The notes: generated by a model not told the origin, from the letters alone. A stretch of 58,405 nucleotides of DNA from Ensifer sp. USDA 6670 (GCA_000421085.1 ATWE01000025.1:1-58405), one strand, 5' to 3'; counted from the first letter of the stretch, positions 9,323-18,864 are shown. Numbers and translations are program-made.

Positions 9323-10545
9323 TCGACTGCCGCTTTCATTTGACTGTGGGCGAAGGAGGCGCCGTTCTCGGCGAAAAGCTTCTCGAGAGCAGCATCATCG
9401 AAACCGAGCTCCCGCAAAAGGTCCTCGGTCTGCGCCCCCACTTCCTGTGGCGGAAAGGTCAGGCCGGGCGCGCTCTCCGACATGGTGAAGCCGGCAACCG
9501 GCACCACAAGGCCATCCACGGGGCTGCCGGGCGCAACGTGCTTGTGCAGTACGCGCCTGGCCGCGATCTGCGGATCGGCAAGTGCCTCCTTCAGGTGACG
9601 CACGCGCGCCGCGGGAATGCGGCGCTCGCGGAAAAAACTCTCCCAATATTCGGCGGGCATGGTCACGATGATCTGCCGGAGCGCGCGTTGTTCCTCCGCA
9701 TGGCCGTCAAGACGTTGGTCGTTATTGATCTTGATCAGGTCCTCCCGGCCAAGCGCGATCCACAAGCGGCGTTGCTGCTCCAGGTTGGAGGCGGCGATCA
9801 TCAGGTCTGCGTCGGATGCTTGATAGAGGCCGATGGTGGCGAACGGAAAACGATTGCCTTTGGCCTTGGGATGGCTGCCATTCCAGAGATAGCCGGTAAC
9901 AGAGGGGCTGCACAGCATCAGCGCCACGTCCAGCATCGAGACGTCGACGAACTGTCCCTTGCCGCCGTTGCGCTCGCGCTGCAAAAGCGCCGCCGTGATC
10001 GCGTAGGCTGCGGTTGTTCCCGTTGCATAGTCGACCACCGGTGCTCCGCACTTCAGCGGATCGCTGTCCTGATCGCCTGTCATCGCCATCATGCCGGAAA
10101 AGGCCTGCAGTACGGAATCGTAACCCGTCTGCTCGCGCCGGGGACCCGTGGATCCAAATGCGGAGATGGAACAATAGATGAGGCGGGGATTGAGCGCCCG
10201 CATGTCCTCATAGCCAAGTCCGAGCTTTTCAAATGCGCCGGGCCGGTAATTTTCCACGAAAACATCTGCCGTCTCGATCAACCGCTTCAGTGCCTCGCGC
10301 CCGCCTTCGACCTTCAGGTTGAGCGCCACGGCCTTCTTGTTGGAGGCCTGGGACATGAAGGCGGTTCCCATGCCTGCATTGCTCAGCGCCCGGTCGGATC
10401 CCTGAAGGCGGGCCTGATCCGGATCGGACGGGTCTTCGATCTTGATGACTTCTGCGCCGAGGACCGCCATCTGGTAACTGGCGAACGGTCCCGCGAGAAC
10501 ATGGGTGGTGTCGATGACACGCAATCCGGCAAGCGCTTTCGTCAT
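9319..10545 (-). CDS. CaiB/BaiF family (class III) CoA-transferase
   Basis: 408 residues from the ATG at 10545, which is preceded by AAAGGAGG; the longer frame has no support. Class III CoA-transferase signatures are LRVIDTTHVLAGPFASYQMAVLGAEVIKIE, GREALKRLIETADVFVENYRPG, and the catalytic aspartate in VVDYATG (Asp172). These enzymes move CoA between an acyl-CoA donor and a free acid. Its position between the Tct transporter genes and MmgE/PrpD suggests it activates the imported carboxylate. The region also encodes an NDP-forming ligase, so there are two possible CoA activation routes. Confidence 0.92.
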   Translation of the reverse strand: MTKALAGLRVIDTTHVLAGPFASYQMAVLGAEVIKIEDPSDPDQARLQGSDRALSNAGMGTAFMSQASNKKAVALNLKVEGGREALKRLIETADVFVENYRPGAFEKLGLGYEDMRALNPRLIYCSISAFGSTGPRREQTGYDSVLQAFSGMMAMTGDQDSDPLKCGAPVVDYATGTTAAYAITAALLQRERNGGKGQFVDVSMLDVALMLCSPSVTGYLWNGSHPKAKGNRFPFATIGLYQASDADLMIAASNLEQQRRLWIALGREDLIKINNDQRLDGHAEEQRALRQIIVTMPAEYWESFFRERRIPAARVRHLKEALADPQIAARRVLHKHVAPGSPVDGLVVPVAGFTMSESAPGLTFPPQEVGAQTEDLLRELGFDDAALEKLFAENGASFAHSQMKAAVE

Positions 10546-10630
10546 GGGTCCTCCTTTGGCATTTTCGCATCGTCCCCTCCCGGCCGCCCCAAGGGCCACC
10601 CGGCTTTTTACGAACAGACGGCCCGTCCCG

Positions 10631-11629
10631 TTACTGCAGGAGGCCGGCCGCCTGGAGTTGCTTCACGGCCGTGCCGCTGACCTTGCGAACGAATGCATCA
10701 TACTCTTTCGGCCCCATCCATGAGTCGACCACGCCGGTGTTGCGGGCATAGTCCTGATAGCTCTTTGCCTTCATTGCTTCATGGAAGGCATCGGCGATCT
10801 GTTGCTGCAGTTCGAGCGGCATGTCCTTCGGGCCGAAGAGGCCGCGAACCTGCACCCAGCTGGTATCGACCTCGAAGCCCTGTTCGCGGAAGGTCGGCAG
10901 GTCCGGAAGGCCCTCAAGCCGCGTCTCCCCCAGCACGCCCAAACCTATGATGCGTTTGGATTCGAAGAACGGCGCAGTCGGGCCGAGGTTGGAGACGCCG
11001 ATATCGACATGGCCCCCAAGCAACGCCGTCATGATGTCGGGCGTGGAGTCGAAGCCGACCCAGTTGAGCTTGATGCCTGCTGCCTTTTCGAGCATCGACG
11101 TGCCCAGGTGCTGCATCGATCCGACGGGGCCAAAACCGCCGATGTTGATCTTACCGGAGTTCGCCTTAGCCTTGGCGACCAGATCGCCGATCGTCTTGAT
11201 GTCCGAGTCCGCGCGAGCGAAGAAAATGATTGGATCTTCCTGCGTCGAAGCGACCCAGGAGAAATCGTCCACGGAAAACGTCCCCTTCAGATTTGTCAGC
11301 ATGCTCGTAAAGTGGCTCATCGTGTTGATCCCGAGCGTCAGGCCATCGGGTTTGGCATGGGCAACACGCGCCATTTGCGTCGCGCCCCCGGCACCGGGTG
11401 CATTCACCACCACGATGGTTTGGCCAATCAGAGGCTCAAGCGACTGTGCGAGCGTGCGAATGAAGATATCCGCGGTTCCGCCGGGCTTGGTGTGCATCAG
11501 GACGTTGACCGGACCGGACGGCTTCCAGGCTGTCTCTGCGGCTGCGGGGGCGGCGACAAGCGCGGCTGTGATCGTCATACACACGGCAGCACTGTTCGCC
11601 CGTATCGTTTTGAGCAGATTGAGTGACAT
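10631..11629 (-). CDS. Tripartite tricarboxylate transporter substrate-binding protein (Bug/TctC family)
   Basis: A 332-residue periplasmic binding protein. The N-terminal signal peptide (about residues 1-31, ending AAPAAAE) is followed by the Bug fold with VNVLMHTKPGGTADIFIRTLA, GQTIVVVNAPGAGG and FGPVGSMQHLGTSML. Bug proteins bind a carboxylate through water-mediated contacts and deliver it to TctA/TctB. A GGAGG site precedes the ATG. It lies 175 bases downstream of tctA, with a strong hairpin in the gap, so its expression level may differ from the permease genes. Confidence 0.92.
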   Translation of the reverse strand: MSLNLLKTIRANSAAVCMTITAALVAAPAAAETAWKPSGPVNVLMHTKPGGTADIFIRTLAQSLEPLIGQTIVVVNAPGAGGATQMARVAHAKPDGLTLGINTMSHFTSMLTNLKGTFSVDDFSWVASTQEDPIIFFARADSDIKTIGDLVAKAKANSGKINIGGFGPVGSMQHLGTSMLEKAAGIKLNWVGFDSTPDIMTALLGGHVDIGVSNLGPTAPFFESKRIIGLGVLGETRLEGLPDLPTFREQGFEVDTSWVQVRGLFGPKDMPLELQQQIADAFHEAMKAKSYQDYARNTGVVDSWMGPKEYDAFVRKVSGTAVKQLQAAGLLQ

Positions 11630-11764
11630 GCAATTCCTCCCAAAGGTTGAAGATGAAGACCCCGGCTCCTCTCCGATCGGTCTGTATTGTTCTCATTGCG
11701 CGAGCGGAATGAACTGAGATTTGGTCAGGTCAGATAGACCTAAACGTTGGTCTGGTACCGGCCA

Positions 11765-11795
11765 GCGGAGAGCCGGCCGACCGTCGGCTCTCCGC
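11765..11795 (-). promoter_or_regulatory. Perfect 11-bp hairpin between TctA and TctC-type genes
   Basis: Arms GCGGAGAGCCG (11765-11775) and CGGCTCTCCGC (11785-11795) are perfect complements with a 9-base loop. The element lies just after the permease stop and before the binding-protein gene on the minus strand. There is no T-tract, so it probably acts in mRNA stabilisation or partial termination, letting the binding protein be made at a level different from the permease. Confidence 0.55.
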
Positions 11796-11803
11796 ATCGG
11801 ATT

Positions 11804-13315
11804 TCACCTGGAAGCCACCTCGCCCGCGGCTGGCCCGGGTCGCCGCCGGCGCCGGACAAAGCCGATGGCGGGCAGCACGAAGGCGAGTATTGCCATCAGC
11901 GACAGAACAACGGTGACAGGTGAGGTGTAGAAGATATCCAGGCTTCCCTGCGATGTGATCAGCGCCCGCCGGAAGTTGGTCTCCATCACTTCACCCAGCA
12001 CCAGCGCGAGGATGACCGGCGCGAGCGGTATCTGCACCTTGCGCAGCAGGTAGCCGAGGATGCCGAAGGCCGTCATCACGAATACTGGGAACATCGTGCC
12101 CTCGGATGAATAGGCCCCCACAAGACAGATTGCCGAGACAATGGCGGCAATCGCCGGTCGTGGAATGTTGGCCACCTGTGCCCAGCCGCGTGCGCCGGCA
12201 AGGCCGATGAACACCATGATGGGCACGCCGATCCAGAGGGAGGCGAAAATCGTATAGGGAATTTCCGGGTTGCGGCTGAACAGCAACGGGCCGGGTTGAA
12301 TGCCCTGGATCATCAGCGCGCCGATCATCACCGCTGTCGTTGGCGATCCTGGAATGCCGAGTGCAAGAAGTGGCGCCATGGCCCCGGATACGGCAGCGTT
12401 GTTTGCCGCCTCCGAAGCCGCGACGCCCTCTACCGAACCTTTGCCGAAGAGCTCCGGAGCCTTGGATGTCCTCTTGGCCGTCGCATAGGCGATGAAGGAT
12501 GCTATCGAGGCGCCCGCGCCCGGGATGATGCCGATGACGTAGCCGAGCACCGAGCTTCTCATGATGACGCCGTTGAGCGGCCAAAATCCTTTCCAGTTCC
12601 ATGACATGAATCCGCCGACAGGCGGGCTCTTGACCTTGGCGGCGGCGCCTTCCTCCACCATGAACAGGACTTCGGACAGCGCGTAGAGACCGAGCAGCAC
12701 GGGTACAAGAGGAAGACCTTCGAACAGCTCCGTCGAGACTGCGAAGCGCGGCACGCCGGTCTGCGTGTCAAGGCCAACCGTCGCCAGAGCGAGGCCGATG
12801 CCCATGGCGACGGCGCCCTTCACGACCAGGCCCTCTGCAAGGCCGACGACCAGACTGAGACCGACGACCGCCAGCGCGAAATACTCACCGGGTCCGAAGC
12901 TAAGTGCGAGCTCCGACAGGGGAACGGCCGTGAACAAGAGGAACAGCGCGCTGACGAAGATGCCAATGCCCGAAGCGACGATTGACACCATCAGGGCTTC
13001 ACCTGCTCGTCCCTGCTGCGTCAGCGGGTAGCCATCCCAGGCGGTGGCGACGGCCGCCGACGTTCCCGGGGAGTTGATCAAGATGGCCGTGATCGCGCCG
13101 CCATATTCGGCGGCTGCGTAAAGCGCGACCAGTCCCACGATCGAAACGACAGGGTCCAACCCGTAGGTGAAAGGGATGAGCAGCGCCACGCCAAGGCTTG
13201 GGCCGAGACCGGGAATTGCCCCGATGAGATAGCCGGCAAGGGCGCCGAAGACGAGACTGATCCACACCATGGGATCACCGAATGCTGACAAGCCTAGTAG
13301 CAGATTTTCAATCAT
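11804..13315 (-). CDS. Tripartite tricarboxylate transporter large permease (TctA family)
   Basis: A 503-residue integral membrane protein, the typical TctA length, with about 12 hydrophobic segments. Family motifs include GYLIGAIPGLGPSLGVALLIPFTYGLDP at about residues 25-52 and the second GIIPGAGASIASFIAYATAKR near 255. It also has GSVEGVAASEAANNAAVSGAMAPLLALGIPGS, the conserved TctA core. It forms the channel of a proton- or sodium-driven carboxylate importer with TctB and the Bug protein. The tctB-like gene ends 9 bases upstream, so they are co-transcribed. Confidence 0.94.
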   Translation of the reverse strand: MIENLLLGLSAFGDPMVWISLVFGALAGYLIGAIPGLGPSLGVALLIPFTYGLDPVVSIVGLVALYAAAEYGGAITAILINSPGTSAAVATAWDGYPLTQQGRAGEALMVSIVASGIGIFVSALFLLFTAVPLSELALSFGPGEYFALAVVGLSLVVGLAEGLVVKGAVAMGIGLALATVGLDTQTGVPRFAVSTELFEGLPLVPVLLGLYALSEVLFMVEEGAAAKVKSPPVGGFMSWNWKGFWPLNGVIMRSSVLGYVIGIIPGAGASIASFIAYATAKRTSKAPELFGKGSVEGVAASEAANNAAVSGAMAPLLALGIPGSPTTAVMIGALMIQGIQPGPLLFSRNPEIPYTIFASLWIGVPIMVFIGLAGARGWAQVANIPRPAIAAIVSAICLVGAYSSEGTMFPVFVMTAFGILGYLLRKVQIPLAPVILALVLGEVMETNFRRALITSQGSLDIFYTSPVTVVLSLMAILAFVLPAIGFVRRRRRPGPAAGEVASR

Positions 13316-13324
13316 TTCGGGTCC

Positions 13325-13825
13325 TCACGGAAAGACGACGTTCAGTGCTATCGCGAACACCACGTAGATGAAGGCGACCAAAGCCAAAGGGACACCGAGG
13401 ACATGCAAAGGGCGGCGCTCTCCGGCGGCGAGCATGACTGCGGCGGAGAAAAGCGCCACGCAGAGGTAGACGCCGAGTGTCTCGAACCAGGCGGCCTGCG
13501 CGACGAAGATGAGACTTGTGGCCAGCACGTAGAAGGGACGACGCCAGCGGGTCACGTCCCTTTCCATCCTGCCCATCATGCCCGCAAGACCGAAGCCGAT
13601 CATGAGCACGGTGGCAAGAATGGTGCCGGTGGCGATCAGTAGCGGAAATCCTCCCGCTCCGATATCCGTCGCGTTGAACGGCTCGGGCAGCGAACGCGCG
13701 TCGATGACGTACCAGATCAACGTTGCGAGAAGCATCAGCCCCGCGGCGACCTCGAGCAGGGGCAAAGGCAGGCGGATGCAATCGGCAACGCGCTGCTTAC
13801 CCTCGTCGAAAGGTTGTTTTTCCAT
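13325..13825 (-). CDS. Tripartite tricarboxylate transporter small permease (TctB family)
   Basis: 166 residues from the ATG at 13825, preceded by AAGGAGGAGATC; the frame extends 13 codons further upstream without a site. Four hydrophobic segments are visible (LEVAAGLMLLATLIWYVI, GGFPLLIATGTILATVL, FYVLATSLIFVAQAAWF, and a long C-terminal one). The FNATDIGAGGFPLL pattern is typical of TctB. It partners the large permease immediately downstream. It is the first gene of the transport unit and probably carries the promoter in the 155 bases upstream. Confidence 0.85.
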   Translation of the reverse strand: MEKQPFDEGKQRVADCIRLPLPLLEVAAGLMLLATLIWYVIDARSLPEPFNATDIGAGGFPLLIATGTILATVLMIGFGLAGMMGRMERDVTRWRRPFYVLATSLIFVAQAAWFETLGVYLCVALFSAAVMLAAGERRPLHVLGVPLALVAFIYVVFAIALNVVFP

Positions 13826-13980
13826 GATCTCCTCCTTGCTGCGGTGCGAGAACAATCTCTCCACGCTGCGCCCCTCCTTCAGTTATGGGCAATCACGACA
13901 GCGAGTGAAACTGATCATTGATTTGGACAGAACACTCGATTTCTTGGGTCAAAGACCCGTGGTTCACGACCAATCCGACG

Positions 13981-15054
13981 CTAATCACGCTGGTCATTCG
14001 CAGGCGGACGCCGCTTCTCGTAACGGTGGATCAGGCCGATGACCCACGGAATGTTCGGCATGAAGATGAAGATGCGGATCAGGTGGAACGCCGTGATGAG
14101 CGCCACGTCCTGCCCCAGGAATTTGGCCGTCAGCGCCGTTTCGGTGACGCCGCCGGGTGCGGCACCGAGAACCATCAGCTCGCAGTCCAGGCCCAATGTG
14201 ACGGCGATTGCCACGGCGACGGCGGAGGTCATTGCCACAAGGACAAATGTCGCCAGGATGGACGTCGTGACCAGCCGTGCGGCTGACTGGAACAGCGATC
14301 TGCGGAATGTAGATCCCAGCCAGACCCCAAGCACGACCTGCGCACCGGACAGAATGACGCCGGGATGGAAGTACGGGCCAAAGCCGCTAGCCGCGAGGGC
14401 CGACGAGGCGGCGAGCGGTCCGAGAAAATAAGGGTTCGGAATGCGCAGCAGCCGGCACGCAAACGCGCCCGCTGCCCCGATGAGCAGTAAGATCGCGGTT
14501 CCCGGCGGATCGAACGGGGCGGACATGCGCACGGCCGCAGAGGCGGGCCAGCCGTCAACAGCATAGATGATGATCGGAACCAGCACGACGACTGCGGCTA
14601 TGCGCATGGTCTGCGAAAGAATGACCGGACCCGGATTGCACCGGAACCGCTCTGCCATGATCGCCGCCTCGACGGGGCTGGTTGGAAGCGACGCGATGAA
14701 GGCGGCGGTGAGGCTGAGCCGCGCCGCGCGCGCCAGCAGGAGTGCAACAGTGAACGCGCAGACCGCCGTTGCCAGGGCCACCCCCACCAGAAGAGGCGCC
14801 AGCGATAGCATCATCGCGAATGCGGCTGGGGAGAAATAGACACCCACCTGGGATGCAACGACGATCTGGCCGGCAGGCCGGGTTTTCACGGGAATGACGA
14901 TCTCCGCGAGGCCGGAGAGATAAAGCGCGGCCGTGACCAGCAGGGGGCCGATCATCCAGGGAAGCGGCGATCCGAGGCAGAGCGCGAGCGTGCCGCCGAG
15001 CGATCCGATCGAATAGATGAGCGCGAGGCGGCCAATGTGGCTGCTGTTGCTCAT
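13981..15054 (-). CDS. AbrB family membrane protein (duplicated AbrB/AmoA-like domain)
   Basis: A polytopic membrane protein of 357 residues if started at the ATG at 15054; the frame is open to an ATG at 15117, but those 21 residues are not membrane-like and neither start has a strong ribosome site. It contains the duplicated domain of Gram-negative AbrB-type membrane proteins: GSPLPWMIGPLLV in the first half and RIPNPYFLGPLAAS in the second, each followed by hydrophobic helices. Despite the name, these are not DNA-binding proteins. They often accompany Tct transporters and may be transporters or ammonia/metabolite permeases. The precise role is unknown. Confidence 0.8.
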   Translation of the reverse strand: MSNSSHIGRLALIYSIGSLGGTLALCLGSPLPWMIGPLLVTAALYLSGLAEIVIPVKTRPAGQIVVASQVGVYFSPAAFAMMLSLAPLLVGVALATAVCAFTVALLLARAARLSLTAAFIASLPTSPVEAAIMAERFRCNPGPVILSQTMRIAAVVVLVPIIIYAVDGWPASAAVRMSAPFDPPGTAILLLIGAAGAFACRLLRIPNPYFLGPLAASSALAASGFGPYFHPGVILSGAQVVLGVWLGSTFRRSLFQSAARLVTTSILATFVLVAMTSAVAVAIAVTLGLDCELMVLGAAPGGVTETALTAKFLGQDVALITAFHLIRIFIFMPNIPWVIGLIHRYEKRRPPANDQRD

Positions 15055-15141
15055 CTCAAACGGGACCGCACGCAACTGCCCCCCGCCGGTAGCCAATCGG
15101 CCCAGGGGAACAATCATGTCGTGGAAGGGCGATACCTGTTC

Positions 15142-15915
15142 TCATCGCTGGGCCGAAAGGAACTGCGTCACCGCAGCATCAAATCCCTCCGGACATTCGA
15201 TGTTGATGGAGTGCCCACCTTCCAGGTCCCGAATCTCGATATGCGGATGCGCTGCGGAGATCCATTTCCGCGTCGGTTGGAACTGCTTCTCGCAGAGCCC
15301 GTTGACCAGCAGGGTTGGCACACGCAGTTCGCCCAGCCTGTCTCGAACCGACAATCGCGGGATCGCCTCCGCCAGAAGCAAGGCGATGCCATCGATGTCC
15401 GTCGCGTCGGCATCCCGGCTCAATATCTCCCTCATGTCCGGTGGAAATCGCCTGGCGTGGCAAGGATGATAGGGCAGGCGGCGCATTGCGACGTGACCGT
15501 CGCGCCGAACGTCGTCTATCTGCATCTGACTGCGGCGCTGTTGCGATGGCTCCCAAGCCTCCCGCAGGGCGCCATTGGCATTGGTAAAGACCTGAGCAAG
15601 AACCCGATCGGGAAACGTCAGCGCATAACGCAGCGTCACAGCCGCTCCGAAGCTCTGCCCGCAAATATACCATTCGCTTATTTGCAACCGTCTGCGGACG
15701 GCTTCGATAGTGTCCACCAGGGCCTCGGGCGTGGCGGCGGTCCCGTCCCTTGGCGCTGGCGACAGGCCGTGCGCCGGCAGGTCGATCCGGATGACGCGGA
15801 AACGCTGCGACAGGCGCCGGTTCGGCAGCCAGTGATTTCGGCTCGACAGCATGCCGTGAACCAATAGCAACGGCGGTCGTCCCTGCTCGGGATCCGCTTC
15901 GACGTGTAGCTTCAT
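15142..15915 (-). CDS. Alpha/beta hydrolase
   Basis: 257 residues with a standard alpha/beta hydrolase layout: oxyanion motif LLVHGMLSS (about 17-25), nucleophile elbow GQSFG with Ser88, and catalytic His235 in GGHSINIE. The cap region (about 120-190) is short. It is probably an esterase or C-C hydrolase that acts early in the pathway, since it heads the minus-strand series. It is divergent from the FadB-like gene, and the 208 bases between them must hold promoters for both directions. Confidence 0.85.
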   Translation of the reverse strand: MKLHVEADPEQGRPPLLLVHGMLSSRNHWLPNRRLSQRFRVIRIDLPAHGLSPAPRDGTAATPEALVDTIEAVRRRLQISEWYICGQSFGAAVTLRYALTFPDRVLAQVFTNANGALREAWEPSQQRRSQMQIDDVRRDGHVAMRRLPYHPCHARRFPPDMREILSRDADATDIDGIALLLAEAIPRLSVRDRLGELRVPTLLVNGLCEKQFQPTRKWISAAHPHIEIRDLEGGHSINIECPEGFDAAVTQFLSAQR

Positions 15916-16123
15916 GGGCTTCCTGCGTTCCTCACTCCAGGCGGTATCTATCCGAACGCGGTGCCGATTTTGAACCTACCTATCGGGAAGGGGTGCCCAA
16001 ACCATTGGTTATGTTACCGCCAGGCCATTCGCGGCTATAGACAGCACAGATGCGGCATTTGAGTATTATTGAACCACTCGCTGGCTCCAAATGACCACAC
16101 CGGCCACTGCACGGGAGGACGAC

Positions 16124-18094
16124 ATGGCGTCTCTGGTTAGCTGTGAATACCGCGATGGGATCGCGATCGTCACGATCGACAACCCCCCTGTGAACGCCAT
16201 CAGCCAGGCTGTCCGCGCGGAGCTTCTCGCGCTCGTGCACGACCTCGACCGCAATACCGATATCAGAGCAGCCGTGCTCCGGTGCGCCGGACGCACATTC
16301 GTGGCCGGCGCGGATATCAGCGAACTCGGCAAGCCGCCCCTTGCCCCCGCCCTGCCGGCGGTGGTGGACGCGATCGAAGGCGCCCGCGTGCCCTGGGTCG
16401 CGGCCATTCACGGCGCCGCGTTGGGCGGCGGACTGGAACTGTCGCTGGCCTGCACGGCGCGGATCGCCGATGGCAAGGCAAGGCTTGGCTTGCCGGAGGT
16501 GACATTGGGCATCATACCCGGCGCGGGCGGAACCGTGCGCCTGCCACGCCTGATCCCGGTATCGAACGCCGTCGAGATGGTGACAGGCGGCAAGCCCGTC
16601 GCGGCGCCGGGAGCCCTCGCCATCGGCCTTGTCGACCGCCTGTGTGACAGGGATCTCCTTTCGGCGGCAATAGGCTTCGCCGACGACCTCGCAGCCCGGC
16701 CAGGACTGCCGCCCCTCATCGACCGCCCCTGCCGCAACGCGGCAGACATGGACTGGCAGGGCAAGGCAACGGCCATCAAGGCGAAGGCGCGCGGTGCCAA
16801 GGCGCCGATGGAGGCGCTGGAAGCTCTCAGAGACAGCGCGCATCTACCAGCGCACGAGGCCCTGAAGCGGGAAAGAGAGCGCTTCCTGCGTCTGGCCGCT
16901 TCCGATCAGGCCGCGGCGCTTCGCTACGCCTTTTTCTCTGAACGCAGCGCGGGGCGCAGCCTGGCATCGATTGACAGTGAGCCGGCCGATCTGGCGCGTG
17001 TCGGTGTCGTCGGCGGGGGCACGATGGGCGCCGGCATTGCGACGGCGCTGCTTCTGTGTGGCTGCGAGGTTCAGCTTCTGGAGCGCGATGCAGCTGCTGC
17101 AGAGGCGGCCCGCGGCCGGGTGGGCGAGATGCTGGATGCGAGCGTTGCACGCGGCACCGTTTCTCGCGAGGCCGCTGACCAGGTATACAACCGGTTCGCC
17201 GCAAGCCCTGACGATATGCCGCTCGTTTCCTGTGGCCTTATTGTCGAGGCGGTCTTCGAAGACATGGACGTCAAGCGCGACGTCTTCTCACGTCTTGACG
17301 CCATCATGCCACACGACGCCGTACTTGCGACCAACACGTCCTATCTCGACGTGAATCGGCTCGCCGAGATGACGGTCGACCCTACACGCGTGCTTGGACT
17401 TCATTTTTTTGCACCTGCCCATGTTATGAAGCTCCTGGAAATCGTGCGTGGCTGTCACACGGGAGACCGGGCGCTCGCAACAGGTGCAGCGCTCGCCAAG
17501 CGGCTGAAAAAGACCGCCGTCGTTTCCGGCGTCTGCCATGGCTTCATCGGCAATCGCATCATGGCGGCCTATCGGCGCGACTGCGAGTTCATGCTGCTCG
17601 AAGGGGCGTTGCCGGCGCACATTGATGCAGCAATGCGCGATTTCGGTTTCGCCATGGGAGTTTTCGAGGTGCAGGACCTGAGCGGGCTGGATATCGCCTG
17701 GGCACAGCGCAAAAGCACAGCATCGATCCGAGACCCTGCGCTGCCCTATTGCCACATTGCCGACAGGCTCTGCGAAGCCGGCCGTCTCGGACGCAAGACG
17801 AAGAGGGGCTGGTACGACTACGGCGACGGGGGGCAGAAGGTCGATCCCGAGGTGACCCGCATCATCGAGGAGGAGAGAGCAAAGGCCGGCGTAAACGCGC
17901 TTTCCTTTTCATCCGTGCAGATCATGCAGCGCATTCTGGGCGTCATGCAACGGGAAGGACATGCTCTGCTGGCCGAGGGAATTGCCGAAAGCGCCTCCGA
18001 TATCGACGTGGTGATGCTGACGGGCTACGGGTTCCCGCGGCACCGCGGCGGCCCCATGTACTTGGCCGCGCACGAAAGCCAGCGAACCCCATGA
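16124..18094 (+). CDS. FadB-like enoyl-CoA hydratase / 3-hydroxyacyl-CoA dehydrogenase
   Basis: A 656-residue bifunctional beta-oxidation enzyme. I start it at 16124 because GGGAGG lies just upstream; an in-frame ATG at 16091 has no site. The N-terminal crotonase domain (about 1-190) keeps both catalytic glutamates, Glu105 (GGGLELSLAC) and Glu125 (LPEVTLGI). The NAD-binding domain begins at VGVVGGGTMGAG (about 292). The dehydrogenase domain has LGLHFFAPAHVMKLLEIVRG, and the C-terminal 3HCDH domain is duplicated. It hydrates an enoyl-CoA and oxidises the 3-hydroxyacyl-CoA, feeding the thiolase at 3659. It is divergent from the hydrolase gene. Confidence 0.93.
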   Translation: MASLVSCEYRDGIAIVTIDNPPVNAISQAVRAELLALVHDLDRNTDIRAAVLRCAGRTFVAGADISELGKPPLAPALPAVVDAIEGARVPWVAAIHGAALGGGLELSLACTARIADGKARLGLPEVTLGIIPGAGGTVRLPRLIPVSNAVEMVTGGKPVAAPGALAIGLVDRLCDRDLLSAAIGFADDLAARPGLPPLIDRPCRNAADMDWQGKATAIKAKARGAKAPMEALEALRDSAHLPAHEALKRERERFLRLAASDQAAALRYAFFSERSAGRSLASIDSEPADLARVGVVGGGTMGAGIATALLLCGCEVQLLERDAAAAEAARGRVGEMLDASVARGTVSREAADQVYNRFAASPDDMPLVSCGLIVEAVFEDMDVKRDVFSRLDAIMPHDAVLATNTSYLDVNRLAEMTVDPTRVLGLHFFAPAHVMKLLEIVRGCHTGDRALATGAALAKRLKKTAVVSGVCHGFIGNRIMAAYRRDCEFMLLEGALPAHIDAAMRDFGFAMGVFEVQDLSGLDIAWAQRKSTASIRDPALPYCHIADRLCEAGRLGRKTKRGWYDYGDGGQKVDPEVTRIIEEERAKAGVNALSFSSVQIMQRILGVMQREGHALLAEGIAESASDIDVVMLTGYGFPRHRGGPMYLAAHESQRTP

Positions 18095-18153
18095 CCTGTA
18101 CCTGCAGCAGCGATAGGGGCAGACAGCCCCTTCAAGGACTGGTGAATCAAGCC

Positions 18154-18864
18154 ATGACGACACTCGTAACCATCCCAGGGATCATGTCCGATGCTCGTAC
18201 TTGGAGCACTGTGGCCGAAGCCGTGAGCCTCGCGGAGGCCACGGTGCATGTCGCCGACATCAGCCGTGACGACACGATCGAAGACATGGCAGCCCGATCG
18301 CTGACCGAAACGGATGGCGATCTGATCGTTCTGGCGCATTCGATGGGTGGGCGCGTAGCTCTGGAAATGGGTCGCCAGGCACCAGACCGCATTCGTGCGA
18401 TGGTTCTGGCCAATACGAATGCTGATGGTGTCGGTGAATGCGAGCCCGCGCACCGTGAAACCCGCATCGCAGAGGCAAATGCCGATATGATCGCCTATGC
18501 GCTTGGTTGGGTGCCGAAAGTCATTTCCAACGCAAGCAAGCACAAGCCGGATCTGATTGCCGCTATTTTGAAGATGGTTGCGGACTGCCCGCCCGCGGTT
18601 CACGAGCGCCAGAACCGCGCTTTGATGGCGCGGCCCGACGCGACGGCGTACTTGCCAGATCTCTGCTTCCCGGTACTGCTACTCACCGGTTCCGAAGATC
18701 ACTTGGCCACTCGCGCTTCGAACGAGGCGCTCGCCAAGCTTCTGAAGGATGCCGAGGTTCAAGTCATCGAAGACGCAGCCCATCTCTTGCCCTTCGAACA
18801 GCCCGAAGAACTTGTTGCAACTATTCTCCGTTGGTTTCGCCGGAGGGAGATGAAGCTGATATAA
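18154..18864 (+). CDS. Alpha/beta hydrolase
   Basis: 236 residues, in a different frame and 59 bases after the FadB-like gene, so probably in the same transcript. The frame is open far upstream (from 17749), but those codons lie inside the preceding gene; the ATG at 18154 begins the hydrolase fold (TTLVTIPGIMSDARTW). The nucleophile elbow is AHSMGGRVAL. The acid is probably Asp in TGSEDHLAT and the histidine is in IEDAAHLLPFEQPEEL. The ribosome site is weak (GGTGA). Substrate unknown; a thioesterase or lactonase role in the pathway is possible. Confidence 0.85.
   Translation: MTTLVTIPGIMSDARTWSTVAEAVSLAEATVHVADISRDDTIEDMAARSLTETDGDLIVLAHSMGGRVALEMGRQAPDRIRAMVLANTNADGVGECEPAHRETRIAEANADMIAYALGWVPKVISNASKHKPDLIAAILKMVADCPPAVHERQNRALMARPDATAYLPDLCFPVLLLTGSEDHLATRASNEALAKLLKDAEVQVIEDAAHLLPFEQPEELVATILRWFRRREMKLI

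Noticed and set aside
9340..10680. Plus-strand ORF of 446 codons
   Set aside because: It is antisense to the CaiB-type gene, which has the catalytic Asp and a good ribosome site.
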